Under the pieces are notes generated by a model. The model ran no database searches, had not been told where the DNA came from, and saw nothing but the letters and a program-made list of their open reading frames with translations. The position numbers and the translations under genes are program-made. Shown here piece after piece: positions 36,216 to 46,210 of a DNA stretch of 62,313 bases. Source of the DNA: Bacillota bacterium (GTDB taxonomy: Bacteria; Bacillota; Clostridia; Lachnospirales; Cellulosilyticaceae); assembly GCA_023436395.1 (NCBI GenBank), contig JAEZJJ010000085.1, positions 1 to 62,313 of the forward strand, read 5' to 3'. Every line of letters begins with the position of its first letter. Position 1 is the stretch's first letter.

Positions 36216-37385
36216 ATGAGTCACATTGTTAAAGTAAACTATTATGATGTATTTCAATGTATTGGAGGAACGTGCCCTTTTACCTGTTGTCAGGAGTGGG
36301 CAATATCTGTAGATGAAGATACCCTTAAAAAGTGGAAAGGTATAACTTTAGAATCCATTGGTATGAAAGATGAAAAGGAGGCTACATCTACCTTATGTGA
36401 TTGTGTAGAAAAAGAAGAATCAGAATATGTAATTGCATTAAAGAAAGATAAGACCTGTCCCTTCTTAAATCAGGGCAAACTTTGTAGTGTGGTTGCATGC
36501 TTAGGTGAAGATTATTTATCGAATACATGTACTACCTATCCTAGACATGTAAATAAAGTAGGGGAACAAGAGGAGTATTCATTAGACTTTGGGTGTCCTG
36601 CTGTTATTGATTTACTTTATAAAGAAGAAGGGATTGGCTTTAATTTTCATGGAAAAACATTAGAAGAAATCTCAGTATTAGAAGCAATACGTCAGATGTT
36701 AGTTGAGCAGGTACAAGATAAACGCTATACCTTAACAGAGGGGATTTTAATGAGTTACTGTTGCTTATTAGAGCTTCTTGAAGAAGAGGAACTGACAATA
36801 GAGACGGTACAAGCTTATAGACAAGAAGAGTACTTAAAAGCATTAGTGGATGAAATGCGTACAATAAAGATAGAGAAAATAGATTCTTTCTGGGAGAGAA
36901 ATGAACAGTTTCTAGACCGAATTCAGCTTTACCGTAAGGATGAAACTTATACCAAAGATATTGAGGCATATAGCTTGCTGGCAGAAAGGCTAGAGGAGTA
37001 TTATACAGATTACTGGCTTATGGAAAGAGAAGAAGCCTTTGAAAAACAATATCGTAGGTTTGAAGGCCTGCTAAGAAATTATTTGGCAGCAGAGCTATGG
37101 GCAAACTGTCTAAGAAAAGATACCTGCCTTGAGGACATGATAAGAGTATACATATGGGTTGTACTAGAATACTCTGCCATAAAGCAACTCACCTTCCTTA
37201 AATGGATTACAAAGGAAGAAGGAGAGAGGGTAGATTATATCATAGTAAGAGAAGCTATGATGCTTGTGGCAAGGATGATTGCCTATGACTATCAAGAGAT
37301 AGAAAAATGTTTATCCTATAGCTTTGAAGAAACGATTTTAGATTGGGGAACATTAGCACTTATTGTAGGGAATGGAAAGATGTAG
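36216..37385 (+). CDS. fliB: FliB-like flagellin lysine N-methylase
   Basis: A 389-residue protein with the Cys-rich N-terminal module of the FliB family (GGTCPFTCCQEW, DKTCPFL...CSVVACLGED, CTTYPRH, FGCPA), thought to hold a metal or iron-sulfur centre. FliB methylates surface lysines of flagellin in enterobacteria; clostridial homologues are numerous and their targets unproven. The C-terminal half is helical and has no motif. It lies divergent from a chemoreceptor, which fits a motility setting. No flagellin gene is in the window. Confidence 0.75.
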   Translation: MSHIVKVNYYDVFQCIGGTCPFTCCQEWAISVDEDTLKKWKGITLESIGMKDEKEATSTLCDCVEKEESEYVIALKKDKTCPFLNQGKLCSVVACLGEDYLSNTCTTYPRHVNKVGEQEEYSLDFGCPAVIDLLYKEEGIGFNFHGKTLEEISVLEAIRQMLVEQVQDKRYTLTEGILMSYCCLLELLEEEELTIETVQAYRQEEYLKALVDEMRTIKIEKIDSFWERNEQFLDRIQLYRKDETYTKDIEAYSLLAERLEEYYTDYWLMEREEAFEKQYRRFEGLLRNYLAAELWANCLRKDTCLEDMIRVYIWVVLEYSAIKQLTFLKWITKEEGERVDYIIVREAMMLVARMIAYDYQEIEKCLSYSFEETILDWGTLALIVGNGKM

Positions 37386-37408
37386 GACTATCATTAGAAA
37401 TAGAAGTT

Positions 37409-37460
37409 AAAGAGGCTATCCCTCAACTAATTAAAGATTAGTTGGGTGATAGTCTTTTTA
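37409..37460 (+). terminator. Intrinsic terminator
   Basis: A long stem with minor mismatches (AAAGAGGCTATC arm and GATAGTCTTT arm, with a CAACTAAT / ATTAGTTG core) ending in TTTTT at about 37455-37459. The next 260 bases up to 37726 hold a possible TATAAT at 37548-37553 and nothing else clear. Confidence 0.75.
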
Positions 37461-37726
37461 ATTATAAATTTTAGATAGGTCAATGGTGGTTGCAAAATGG
37501 ATTGCTTTTATTGAGAAATAAAACTTTTAAAATATTACAAATTATTGTATAATTTTTAAATATACAACATAAAATTTCAAATTTTTTAATATTATTTTAT
37601 TATATGACATATAAGAGAGGTGATGAAAATATAAGGGCTAATGTTAGGGGAAGTTTGATGGTTTGTACTAAGATGAGTAGTAGGTAAACTAACGGATTGT
37701 AGAGATTAAGAAAAGGAGATGTATTG

Positions 37727-38227
37727 ATGAGAAGAAATATAAAAAAAATAGTAATAAGTATGTTAACAGTAACCTTAATGTTTCTTTATGCACCAGAGAG
37801 ATATATAAAGGCGTCTGAACAGTCAGGCACCTTTGGCTTTAGTTCAGCTACGGGAACTGTGTCAGAAGAAGAGAGCTTAGCCAAATTACCCGTGATAAGA
37901 ACTGGAGGAACAGATGGGATTGTAACAGTAGGCTATAAGGTGATAGGAGGAAGTGCAACTAAAGGAGAGGACTATATATTGTCAGATGGGACTTTAAGGT
38001 TTGATAATGGAGACACTAATAAAAATATCATAGTAAATATAATTGATGACAGCAAGTATGAAGGTAATGAGACATTGGAAGTCCAGCTCTATAGCGTAAG
38101 TGGAGGAAGCCTAGGAGGAATCACAACATATACCTTAACCATACAAGATAATGACCCCGCCCCTGCCCAACCAGGCACCTTTGGCTTTAGTTCAGCTACG
38201 GGAACTGTGGCAGAAGAAGAGCGATAA
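37727..38227 (+). CDS. N-terminal part of a Calx-beta/SLH surface protein, ended by an in-frame TAA
   Basis: A signal peptide (about residues 1-29) is followed by one full Calx-beta domain and the start of a second. TAA at 38225-38227 then stops the frame. The sequence continues in the same frame after the stop into the ORF at 38240. In the first repeat the aligned codon is TTA, so one T-to-A change explains the stop. The ATG at 37727 is 8 bases after AAGGAG; a TTG one codon earlier is possible. As it stands the product would be a 166-residue secreted fragment without a wall anchor. Readthrough cannot be excluded. Confidence 0.75.
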   Translation: MRRNIKKIVISMLTVTLMFLYAPERYIKASEQSGTFGFSSATGTVSEEESLAKLPVIRTGGTDGIVTVGYKVIGGSATKGEDYILSDGTLRFDNGDTNKNIIVNIIDDSKYEGNETLEVQLYSVSGGSLGGITTYTLTIQDNDPAPAQPGTFGFSSATGTVAEEER

Positions 38228-38860
38228 GCCAAAATACAAGTGAAAAGAAGTGGAGGAACAGATGGGGTTGTAACAGTAAGCTATAAGGTGATAGGAGGAA
38301 GTGCAACTGCAGGAAGTGACTATATATTGTCAGATGGGACTATAAGGTTTGATAATGGAGACACTAATAAAGATATCATAGTAAATATAATTGATGACAG
38401 CAAGTATGAAATTAATGAGACAGTGGAAGTCCAGCTCTCTAGCGTAAGTGGAGGAAGCCTAGGGGGGGTCACAACATATACCTTAACCATACAAGATAAT
38501 GACGCCGCCCAACCAGGCACCTTTGCCTTTAGTTCAGCTACGGCAACTGTAGCAGAAGGAACACCTACAGCTAACTTAGAAGTGATAAGAATTGAAGGAA
38601 CAGATGGCAAGGTCAGTGTGGATTATAAAGTAACAGGGGGAAATGCTGCAAATGGAAGTGATTATACTTTAACAGATAGTACTTTAACCTTTGAGGATGG
38701 AGAAACGAGTAAAGTTATACCAGTAACTATTAAAGAGGATACCTTTTATGAAGGTGATGAAACAGTCATTATAACATTAAATAATGCACAAGGTGGAGCG
38801 GCTATAGGTTCAGTTAGTCATGTAACTTTGACTATTAAGGATAATGATTCAGCACCTACA
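37826..38860 (+). repeat. Three tandem Calx-beta repeats of about 345 bp
   Basis: Units begin at 37826, 38174 and 38516, each at a GGCACCTTTG(G/C)C sequence. Units 1 and 2 are almost the same DNA over long runs; unit 3 has diverged more. Recent duplication or gene conversion between units 1 and 2 is likely. Confidence 0.9.
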
Positions 38861-40156
38861 GGAGGCTCTACAGGAAGTTCCACAGGAGGAGGTGGATCCA
38901 CAACGCTTTCTTCAGAACAGAAATTACCTATTATTGTAGATGGTAAGACTTATAATATTGGTGGAGTAGAAGTTCACAAGGATCAAACAACTATTACTGT
39001 AGATAGAAATTTATTTGTGGACAAAATTCAAGCATCAGAAAAGGGTTCATCTGTTATAGTACCAGCTACAAGTAATACAGGTACATTATTAGTACAATTT
39101 GATGGACAAAGTATGACTAATATGAACAAGAAAGAGATGATGTTAGAAATAAAAACTGACGATGTATCTTATACGATTCCTACAGTGGATATAAATAATC
39201 AAGAGATACTAGCATCATTAGGACAGAATGTAAAACCAGATGATATTAAGATAACAGTAACCGTTGCTAATGTAGGTGCTAACAAGCAACAAGAAATTCA
39301 GCAAGTGGCTAGTCAAAATGACCTTAATTTAATTGGAACCCCAATGGCATTTGAGGTAAATGTAAGTTATAAGGATAAGGTGCAGGAGATTTCACGCTTT
39401 AGTCAATTTGTATCTAGACAAATAGAAATTTCAAAAGAGGATGTTAAGAAAATAACAACAGCTGTTGTTTGTGAAGAGGATGGTACATTCCGTCATGTCC
39501 CTACCTATGTATTTAACAAGGATAATCAATGGTATGCTAAAATAAATAGCCGTACCAACTCAACATATGCTCTTATTGAAAATCATGTTAGCTTTAAAGA
39601 CACAGTAGGTAAATGGTATGAGACTACAGTTACAGAAATGGCTTCAAGAAAGATTGTAAATGGTGTAGGGCCAGAGTTATTTGAAGGGGAAAGAACGATT
39701 ACAAGAGCAGAGTTTTCCGCTATTATAGTTACTGCATTAGGACTGCCATTAGAAGATGTAGCTGACTTCAGTGATGTCTCAAGTACAGCGTGGTATTCAA
39801 AACCTATAGCTTCGGCTGTTCACTATGGTCTTGTAGAAGGCGTTGGTGAGGGTAAGTTTAGTCCTAATGACCCTATTACTCGTGAAGCGGCAATGGTAAT
39901 GATTGAAAGAGCAGCAAAACTAACGCCTTTTCCTGTGTATATGAATGCACGTTATCTTGAAAAAGAATTTAGTGATTTGGATAGTGCATCAGCTTGGGCA
40001 AGAGAAGCAGTAGATTGGAACTTAAATAATCAGCTTGTTACAGGTATCAATGGAGAAGTAAGACCAAAAGATAAGATGACGAGAGCAGAAGTAACAACAG
40101 TTGTTCTAAGGTTACTTCAACAAGCAGGATTAGTTGATGTGAGAAGTCAAGTTTAA
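38240..40156 (+). CDS. C-terminal part of the Calx-beta/SLH surface protein
   Basis: In frame with the preceding ORF and separated from it by one TAA and four codons. It encodes the rest of Calx-beta domain 2, a complete Calx-beta domain 3 (calcium-binding beta sandwich with a DNDS end), a Gly/Ser/Thr linker, a unique domain of about 230 residues, and three SLH domains in the last 190 residues (ITRAEFSAI, ITREAAMVMIERA, MTRAEVTTVVLRL). SLH domains bind pyruvylated wall polymer and anchor surface proteins. The GTG at 38240 has no convincing ribosome site and the part has no signal peptide, so alone it would be untranslated or unexported. Confidence 0.8.
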   Translation: MKRSGGTDGVVTVSYKVIGGSATAGSDYILSDGTIRFDNGDTNKDIIVNIIDDSKYEINETVEVQLSSVSGGSLGGVTTYTLTIQDNDAAQPGTFAFSSATATVAEGTPTANLEVIRIEGTDGKVSVDYKVTGGNAANGSDYTLTDSTLTFEDGETSKVIPVTIKEDTFYEGDETVIITLNNAQGGAAIGSVSHVTLTIKDNDSAPTGGSTGSSTGGGGSTTLSSEQKLPIIVDGKTYNIGGVEVHKDQTTITVDRNLFVDKIQASEKGSSVIVPATSNTGTLLVQFDGQSMTNMNKKEMMLEIKTDDVSYTIPTVDINNQEILASLGQNVKPDDIKITVTVANVGANKQQEIQQVASQNDLNLIGTPMAFEVNVSYKDKVQEISRFSQFVSRQIEISKEDVKKITTAVVCEEDGTFRHVPTYVFNKDNQWYAKINSRTNSTYALIENHVSFKDTVGKWYETTVTEMASRKIVNGVGPELFEGERTITRAEFSAIIVTALGLPLEDVADFSDVSSTAWYSKPIASAVHYGLVEGVGEGKFSPNDPITREAAMVMIERAAKLTPFPVYMNARYLEKEFSDLDSASAWAREAVDWNLNNQLVTGINGEVRPKDKMTRAEVTTVVLRLLQQAGLVDVRSQV

Positions 40157-40176
40157 ATAGCTAGATTATAGAAAAG

Positions 40177-40206
40177 AGGGTCTTTCCAGAGTGAAAGGCC
40201 CTTTTT
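40177..40206 (+). terminator. Intrinsic terminator
   Basis: AGGGTCTTTC and GAAAGGCCCTT pair (9 bp with one G-U), followed by TTTTT. It ends the SLH protein transcript. Confidence 0.8.
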
Positions 40207-40226
40207 GTATATTCAAAAGAATGATG

Positions 40227-40715
40227 TTATTTTTGTTTAGCAGCTTCAGCAGCTTCTGCATCTGCTTTGGTGGGCTGAACAGTACCAAAAGGATGCTTTA
40301 TAGGTGCATAAATGGAATAGAGTTTAATAGGGGTAGCACCAGTATTAACAAGATTATGCCAAGTACCAGCAGGAATAATAAAGGAATCACCACTAGATAC
40401 TTGCTGCTGGAAGTTAAGGGCGTCAGGAGAGTTGCCCATCATCACAAGTCCTTTACCATCTTCAATACGGATAAATTGATCTATGTTATCGTGTCTTTCT
40501 AAACCAATAGTTTCTCCTTTGGGAATACTCATAAGTGTGAGTTGTAGATTGCTTCCAGTCCATAAAGCAGTACGGAAAGTATCATTAGCTTCTGTGACCT
40601 TTTCAATATCAGTTACAAAAGGGAATGGACCATAATCTTTAATCACCTGAGTTGCATTAGGCATAGAGCGGCTTTTTTTATAGCCATTAAGATAAGGTAT
40701 TTCATAATCAGGCAT
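40227..40715 (-). CDS. Cupin-domain protein
   Basis: A 162-residue single-domain cupin. The two cupin motifs are visible: ERHDNIDQFIRIEDGKG (metal-binding His and Glu) and PAGTWHNLVNTG (second metal His). Small cupins of this type act as isomerases, dioxygenases or binding proteins; the substrate cannot be read. The C-terminal tail is Ala/Lys-rich. It stands alone, facing the SLH gene. Confidence 0.8.
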   Translation of the reverse strand: MPDYEIPYLNGYKKSRSMPNATQVIKDYGPFPFVTDIEKVTEANDTFRTALWTGSNLQLTLMSIPKGETIGLERHDNIDQFIRIEDGKGLVMMGNSPDALNFQQQVSSGDSFIIPAGTWHNLVNTGATPIKLYSIYAPIKHPFGTVQPTKADAEAAEAAKQK

Positions 40716-40944
40716 ATCAACAATCCTTTCATATCATTACAAGATTAGTATATGTTGGAAAAAATGAATGGTGATAGTAGAAAGAATAGATACACTATTT
40801 TAGGACACTTTATTCCTCTAGAAAGGTATGATAAAATGGATAAAAATAGGGATAGATTTCTATTTTAAAATAATAATTTTTATTAGGATTTTTCATTAAG
40901 AGTATGCAAATAATAGCTAGAGAACACTTAAAAGGAGCAGATAA

Positions 40945-42405
40945 ATGATTACTATTAAAAATGTGACATTAGATGAAGTACAAGCACTTATTATACCAGT
41001 AAGTGAAAATGAAATGACAGGTGAAGTATTAGAGCCTCTTAAAAATAGCAAAGCTTTTGCTGGAAAAGAGGGAGAGGTATTTGTTATTCCTGTGATAAAA
41101 GAAACTGTTAAATATAGAATTTATGTAGGCTTGGGTAAAAAAGAAGAGTTGACAGCAGAAGGCCTTCGTTTAGCCATAGCAGAAGGTGTTAAAAAGGCAA
41201 AGGCAGCCAAAGTATCGGAGGTAGGAATAGAACTTGCTGTGACAGAAAATATCTGTGTAGGTGGAAATATCAAAGCCATTACAGAAGCAGCACTTCTTGC
41301 AAGCTATAGCTTTGATCACTATAAAACCAAAACAGAAGAAGAAAAACCTATGCAGTTCTATTTGATCAATGTACCAGAAGAGAAGAAGGAACGTGGCTCA
41401 CAAGTATTAGCACAAAGTTTAAAACTAGTAGAAGGCGTAAAGATTGCAAGAGATTTAGTTAATGAACCTTCTAATAAGCTTTATCCTGAAACTTTAGCAC
41501 AAAGGGCCCTAGAGATTGGAAAGGTCTCAGGATGCGAAGTAGAAGTTTTTGATGAACAACAAATTGAAGCATTAGGAATGAAAGCCTTTTTAGCAGTAGG
41601 TGGCAGCTCAGAGAAACAGCCAAGATTGATAGTGATGCGCTATAGAGGAGATGCAGAAAGTGAAGAAGTTTTAGGTTTAGTAGGAAAAGGCTTAACTTAT
41701 GATACAGGTGGCTATTCTTTAAAACCTACAGATTCTATGAAAACCATGCACAGTGATATGGGGGGCGCAGCAGCCGTTATAGGTGCCATAAGTGCCATTG
41801 CATGTAATAAGGTAAAAACAAATGTTACTGCTATTGTTGCTGCATGTGAAAATGTCATTTCAGGAGATAGCTATAAACCAGGTGATATTATTGAGTCTAT
41901 GGCAGGTAAGACTATTGAAATACTCAATACAGATGCAGAAGGACGCTTAACTTTAGCAGATGCAGTCACTTATGCCATTAAAAAAGAGAAAGTAACACGT
42001 ATTATTGATGTGGCTACATTAACAGGTGCAGCGTTAGTAGCCTTAGGAGCAAGCACAACAGCTGTTGTGACCAATAATGAAGCTTTTTATAATGAACTAC
42101 AAGAAGCAGCGAAGAAGTCAGGAGAGCAGTTCTGGCAATTACCAGCTTACAAGGAATATGCCAAAATGAATAAAAGTACAGTCGCTGACCTTAAAAATAT
42201 TGGAGGTAAATTAGCAGGGACTATTACAGCAGGTCTCTTTGTAGGAGAATTTGTACAAGACTTACCATGGCTCCACCTAGATGTTGCAGGCACAGCCTGG
42301 GCAGATAGTGCAGAAGGTTATTTAACGAAAGGTGGCACAGGGGCACCAGTAAGAACACTTTATCGTTTAGTAGAAGGGCCTTGTGGATGTCATAAGAAAG
42401 AATAG
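40945..42405 (+). CDS. pepA: Leucyl aminopeptidase (M17)
   Basis: A cytosolic hexameric dizinc aminopeptidase, 486 residues. The core VGKGLTYDTGGYSLKP carries the metal-binding Lys and Asp, MHSDMGGAA a further Asp, and NTDAEGRL the Asp/Glu pair and catalytic Arg. It has an AAAGGAG site. The next gene, cdr-like, follows after 76 bases that include a GGAG...CTCC hairpin. A decayed copy of this gene lies at 43923-44301. Confidence 0.93.
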   Translation: MITIKNVTLDEVQALIIPVSENEMTGEVLEPLKNSKAFAGKEGEVFVIPVIKETVKYRIYVGLGKKEELTAEGLRLAIAEGVKKAKAAKVSEVGIELAVTENICVGGNIKAITEAALLASYSFDHYKTKTEEEKPMQFYLINVPEEKKERGSQVLAQSLKLVEGVKIARDLVNEPSNKLYPETLAQRALEIGKVSGCEVEVFDEQQIEALGMKAFLAVGGSSEKQPRLIVMRYRGDAESEEVLGLVGKGLTYDTGGYSLKPTDSMKTMHSDMGGAAAVIGAISAIACNKVKTNVTAIVAACENVISGDSYKPGDIIESMAGKTIEILNTDAEGRLTLADAVTYAIKKEKVTRIIDVATLTGAALVALGASTTAVVTNNEAFYNELQEAAKKSGEQFWQLPAYKEYAKMNKSTVADLKNIGGKLAGTITAGLFVGEFVQDLPWLHLDVAGTAWADSAEGYLTKGGTGAPVRTLYRLVEGPCGCHKKE

Positions 42406-42481
42406 TTGGTTTAAGATATGGAGTTACTATTGCAAAAATGGTAGCTCCCTAGTTACAAGAAATGAAGAGTAGGAGTAAATA

Positions 42482-43816
42482 ATGAGAGTAATTATAATTG
42501 GAGGCATTGCAGCTGGGATGAGTGCTGCAGCAAAGCTCAGAAGGTTAGATAGGACAGCAGAGGTAGTGGTGTATGAAAAGTCATCCCATGTTTCTTTTGG
42601 AGCCTGTGGACTGCCTTATTATGTAGGAGGTTTCTTTGAAGAAGAGGAAAGGATGTTAGCAAGAACACCTGAGCAGCTCATAGAGTCAGGTATAGAACTT
42701 TATACCAATCATGAAGTCATTGAAGTATGCCATGATATAAGGCAGCTTAAAGTAAAAGATATAAAAACAGGCACGATCAAAGTGGATTCTTATGATAAAC
42801 TCATGATCGCAACAGGTGCAGCTACATTTATACCTCCTATTAAAAATATTGAGAAAAGTAATGTGTACACCCTACGTTCTATGGAAGATGGTAGAGCGTT
42901 GCGTGAAGCTTTAAATAAATCAGAAGCCAAGCGTATAGGAATTATTGGTGCAGGGTTTATTGGTCTTGAAGTGGTGGAAGCAGCTAAAGCCTTAGGCAAA
43001 GAAGTAGTCGTCTTCCAATTAGAAGAACGTATTTTGAAAGAAGTCTTTGACCAAGAAGTAACTGATATTTTAGAAGCAGAGTTAAAAGCTCATGGTGTAG
43101 AACTTTATCTAAATAGTAAGGTAGTTGCTCTAAAAGGGGAAGAAAAAGCCACTCATATTGTGACGGAAAAAGAGGAAGTCGCTATTGATGTGGTTTTATT
43201 AGCAGCAGGGGTAAGACCTAATACAGCCTTTTTAGAAGGAACAGGGATAGCATGCCTACGTAATGGGGCCATTATCGTTGATGAAGAAGGGAGGACTTCA
43301 TTAGAAGGCGTTTATGCAGCAGGAGATTGTGCCACAGTACCTCATTTACTAAAAGCAGAACCAGCTTATATTCCATTAGCCACAAGTGCTAATAAGTTAG
43401 GGCGTATTGTAGGTGAGAATTTAGCTGGTGGACAGGAAGTATTTGAAGGGACTTTAGGTTCTAGCTGTATTAAATTATTAGATTTAGAAGCTGGACGTAC
43501 AGGCTTAAGTGAAGAAGAAGCTAAAAAGTTAGGAATAGATTATAAAACAGTATTTATAACCGATAAAAACCAAACAGATTACTATCCAGGACAAGAAGAC
43601 TTATCGATTAAGCTGATTTATAGAAGGGATACAAAGGTACTATTAGGTGGACAAGTAGTGGGGAAAAAAGATGCCGTGCAACGTACGAATGTATTAGCAG
43701 CAGCTATTTATGCCAAAATGACAACCAAGCAGTTAGGGATGTTAGACTTATGCTATGCCCCACCTTTTGCCCGTACTTGGGATGCTATTAATATTGCAGG
43801 AAATGTAGCCAAATAG
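42482..43816 (+). CDS. CoA-disulfide reductase / NADH oxidase family flavoprotein
   Basis: A 444-residue FAD- and NAD(P)H-binding oxidoreductase. The FAD site is IIGGIAAGMSAAAK, the redox Cys sits in SFGACGLPYY, the NAD site is IGIIGAGFIGLEV, and YAAGDCATV closes the FAD site. A single active-site Cys fits CoA-disulfide reductase or water-forming NADH oxidase, and sequence alone does not separate these. Its pairing with pepA was once duplicated: a broken copy lies at 45475-46199. Confidence 0.88.
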   Translation: MRVIIIGGIAAGMSAAAKLRRLDRTAEVVVYEKSSHVSFGACGLPYYVGGFFEEEERMLARTPEQLIESGIELYTNHEVIEVCHDIRQLKVKDIKTGTIKVDSYDKLMIATGAATFIPPIKNIEKSNVYTLRSMEDGRALREALNKSEAKRIGIIGAGFIGLEVVEAAKALGKEVVVFQLEERILKEVFDQEVTDILEAELKAHGVELYLNSKVVALKGEEKATHIVTEKEEVAIDVVLLAAGVRPNTAFLEGTGIACLRNGAIIVDEEGRTSLEGVYAAGDCATVPHLLKAEPAYIPLATSANKLGRIVGENLAGGQEVFEGTLGSSCIKLLDLEAGRTGLSEEEAKKLGIDYKTVFITDKNQTDYYPGQEDLSIKLIYRRDTKVLLGGQVVGKKDAVQRTNVLAAAIYAKMTTKQLGMLDLCYAPPFARTWDAINIAGNVAK

Positions 43817-43835
43817 AGAGAAATGAGCCCATACT

Positions 43836-43877
43836 AAAAGCCTAAGTGAATTAAAAACAAAGTTCACTTAGGCTTTT
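43836..43877. terminator. Terminator after the cdr-like gene
   Basis: AAAAGCCTAAGTGAA (43836-43850) pairs with TTCACTTAGGCTTTT (43863-43877), 15 bp. A closely related hairpin follows the broken cdr copy at 46211-46270. Confidence 0.85.
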
Positions 43878-43922
43878 ACCATGCAAAATAGTATTTTTCA
43901 TTGTAGCATAAACTTTTTAAAA

Positions 43923-44301
43923 GTAGTTGTTCTTTCCGTGATAAAAGAAACTGTATAACAGCTGTTTTAACTAATAATGAGGCCTTTTATAATGAACTGC
44001 AAGAAGTAGCGAAGAAGTCAGGAGAGCAGTTTTGGCAATTACCAGCTTACAAGGAATATATCAAAATGAATAAAAGTACAGTGACTGACCTTAAAAATAT
44101 TGGAGGTAAATTGGCTGGAACCATTACAGTTGGGTTATTCGCAGGGGAGTTTGTGCAAGACTTACCATTGTTACACTTAGATATTGTGGAACTGCTTGAG
44201 CAGATAGTGCAGAAGGCTATATAACAAAAGGTGGTACTGGTGCTCCTGTAAGAACTTTATATCGCTTAGTAGAAGAGCCATGAGGTTGTCGTCATACTAA
44301 A
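43923..44301 (+). pseudogene. Decayed copy of pepA with a large internal deletion
   Basis: Bases 43923-43954 match pepA 41078-41110, and the text from 43957 on matches pepA from about 42058 to its end. About 945 bp are missing between the two. A one-base deletion near 44190 and TGA in place of a sense codon near the end also break the frame. Long stretches are still identical, so the duplication is fairly recent. Confidence 0.88.
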
Positions 44302-44351
44302 TAATCAATAGAAAACAGAAGGATAAAGTGTTAAAGTAGTATACTTAGAAG

Positions 44352-44389
44352 AAGTGAGGGATTAAAAGATAGTAGCCCCCACTTTTTTA
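44352..44389 (+). terminator. Terminator-like hairpin
   Basis: AAGTGAGGG (44352-44360) and CCCCCACTT (44376-44383) pair with one mismatch, followed by TTTTTT. It lies between the pepA pseudogene and the copper-amine-oxidase-domain gene. Confidence 0.6.
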
Positions 44390-44612
44390 TTTGGGTTTTA
44401 GCAAGATAATCTTGGTTTATTGACTACAGATAAACCATTATTAAAGTATAGTTATGTATTTTATTTTTATTGATGGAGCTGTAACTATAGTGATGAATAA
44501 CTATAAAACAAAATACTTCATGTATAAAAATAAAAACAAAATAATAAAAATATTAAAAATATTTAAAATATATATTTACTATGATATAATGAAATAAAAA
44601 AGGGGATTAACA

Positions 44613-45452
44613 ATGAAATTTAAGGTGATAAGAGCAATAATAGTAGCTTTTGTACTCATGGCAGCTGGAGTAGTTTATGGGAAAACGAATACGGTTATTA
44701 TTAATGGAACAAGTATTCAGTTAGAGACAATAGAAAAAGACGGTAGAGTATTTTATCCTTTACGAGCTATTTGCAATGAATTAGGAATTAAGATTGTTGA
44801 AGTAACAGATAAGGACATTAGATTAGCACGAGGTGAGTATATTGTATTAATGCTAAGACAAGATCTCATAGTTTCTAATGAACAGGGTTTTTTTATAGGA
44901 CCTAGTGCGCCTATTGAGAAGAATAATGTGACATATATACCTATACGTACCCTGGGCTATATGTTTGGGTATGATTTGAGCTTTAAAGGTAAGCAGCTTA
45001 TGATTACAGCACAAAAAGATTTTGTCCCACCAGTAGGGACGAATCCTTCTGACGAAGAGATGAAAGAAATGCGAGAAATGGAACTATGCATGCAGTTGAA
45101 TAAAGAGATAAATGCTATAGATGAAAAAGGAATGAGTATAGCTCAAGAAGTTAAGAAAACAGGTAAAATCAATAAGTTACCTGATCTTATTAAGGAAATA
45201 GAAGCGTATGTACAAGAGATAGATGGTATTTTAGAAGGTGTTGAGAATGATATTGCGAAAGATTATATGCGGTCTGCTCAAGATTATTTGAATGCATGTA
45301 AGAATATATATATATGCACATATAATAGGGATTCTAATAAATTAGAACAAGTAATTGATGAAGGCGAAAAAGCAGTGGATAATTATGTAGAAATGTATGA
45401 TGTAATGAACAAAAGAGCAAAAGAAGTAATAAAATTTGTATATATTCAATAA
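44613..45452 (+). CDS. Secreted protein with a copper-amine-oxidase N-terminal-like domain
   Basis: A 279-residue exported protein: signal peptide (about 1-23), then a stalk-like domain with two copies of the pattern of the Cu-amine-oxidase N1 family (VFYPLRAICNELGI and VTYIPIRTLGYMFGY). These domains are common in clostridial surface proteins and do not imply oxidase activity. The C-terminal 120 residues are helical and acidic, with no motif. The gene sits exactly between the two halves of the decayed pepA-cdr copy, replacing the 5' part of that cdr copy, so it arrived by insertion or rearrangement. It has an AAGGGG ribosome site. Confidence 0.78.
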   Translation: MKFKVIRAIIVAFVLMAAGVVYGKTNTVIINGTSIQLETIEKDGRVFYPLRAICNELGIKIVEVTDKDIRLARGEYIVLMLRQDLIVSNEQGFFIGPSAPIEKNNVTYIPIRTLGYMFGYDLSFKGKQLMITAQKDFVPPVGTNPSDEEMKEMREMELCMQLNKEINAIDEKGMSIAQEVKKTGKINKLPDLIKEIEAYVQEIDGILEGVENDIAKDYMRSAQDYLNACKNIYICTYNRDSNKLEQVIDEGEKAVDNYVEMYDVMNKRAKEVIKFVYIQ

Positions 45453-45474
45453 GATAAGATTAAGACCAGTATAA

Positions 45475-46199
45475 CATGATGTAGCTCTTTATTTAAATAG
45501 CAGGGTGACAGTCCTTAAAGGTGAAGAGTGTGCAACATACATTGTTACAGAGAATGAAGAGGTACCTGTAGACTTAGTGCTTTTAGCAACAGGTGTAAGA
45601 CCTAATACAGCATTTTTAGAAAGTACAGAGATTGAACGTCTACGTAATGATGCCATTGTAGTCGATTAAGAAGGGAAGACCTCATTACCAGAGTATATGC
45701 AGCAGAAGATTCTGCTACTGTTCCTCACTTATTAAAAGGAGAACCAACGTATATCCCACTTGCAAGAAGTCCTAATAAACTAGGGTGTATTGTAGGAGAA
45801 AATTTAGCTGGTCATCATGAAGTTTGTGAAGGAACTTTAGGTTCTAGGTATATTAAGTTGATGGATATGAAAGCAGGACGCACAGGTTTAAGTGAAGCCG
45901 AAGCTGAAAGTATGGGATTAGATTATAAAACGGTGTTTATTACTGATGAGAACCAAACAGATTATTATCCAGGGCAGGAAGACTTATCGATTAAGCTTAT
46001 TTATGAAAGGGATACAAAAATAATATTAGGTGGACAAGTAGTCAGAAAAAAAGATGTCGTGCAACGTACGAATGTATTAGCAGCAGCTATTTATGCTAAG
46101 ATGACAACCAAGCAGTTAGGAATGTTAGATTTATGCTATGCACCGCCTTTTGCACGTACTTGGGATGTTATTAATATTGCAGGAAATGTAGCCAAATAG
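45475..46199 (+). pseudogene. Decayed 5'-truncated copy of the cdr-like gene
   Basis: Matches the intact gene from about 43091 to its stop. The first 609 bases are gone. An in-frame TAA (GAT-TAA-GAA where the intact copy has GAT-GAA-GAA) lies near 45667, with frame damage just after it. The last 113 codons (45858-46199) are open and highly similar to the intact protein, but the FAD and active-site Cys parts are missing. Confidence 0.9.
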
Positions 46200-46210
46200 A
46201 AGGCAATAAG

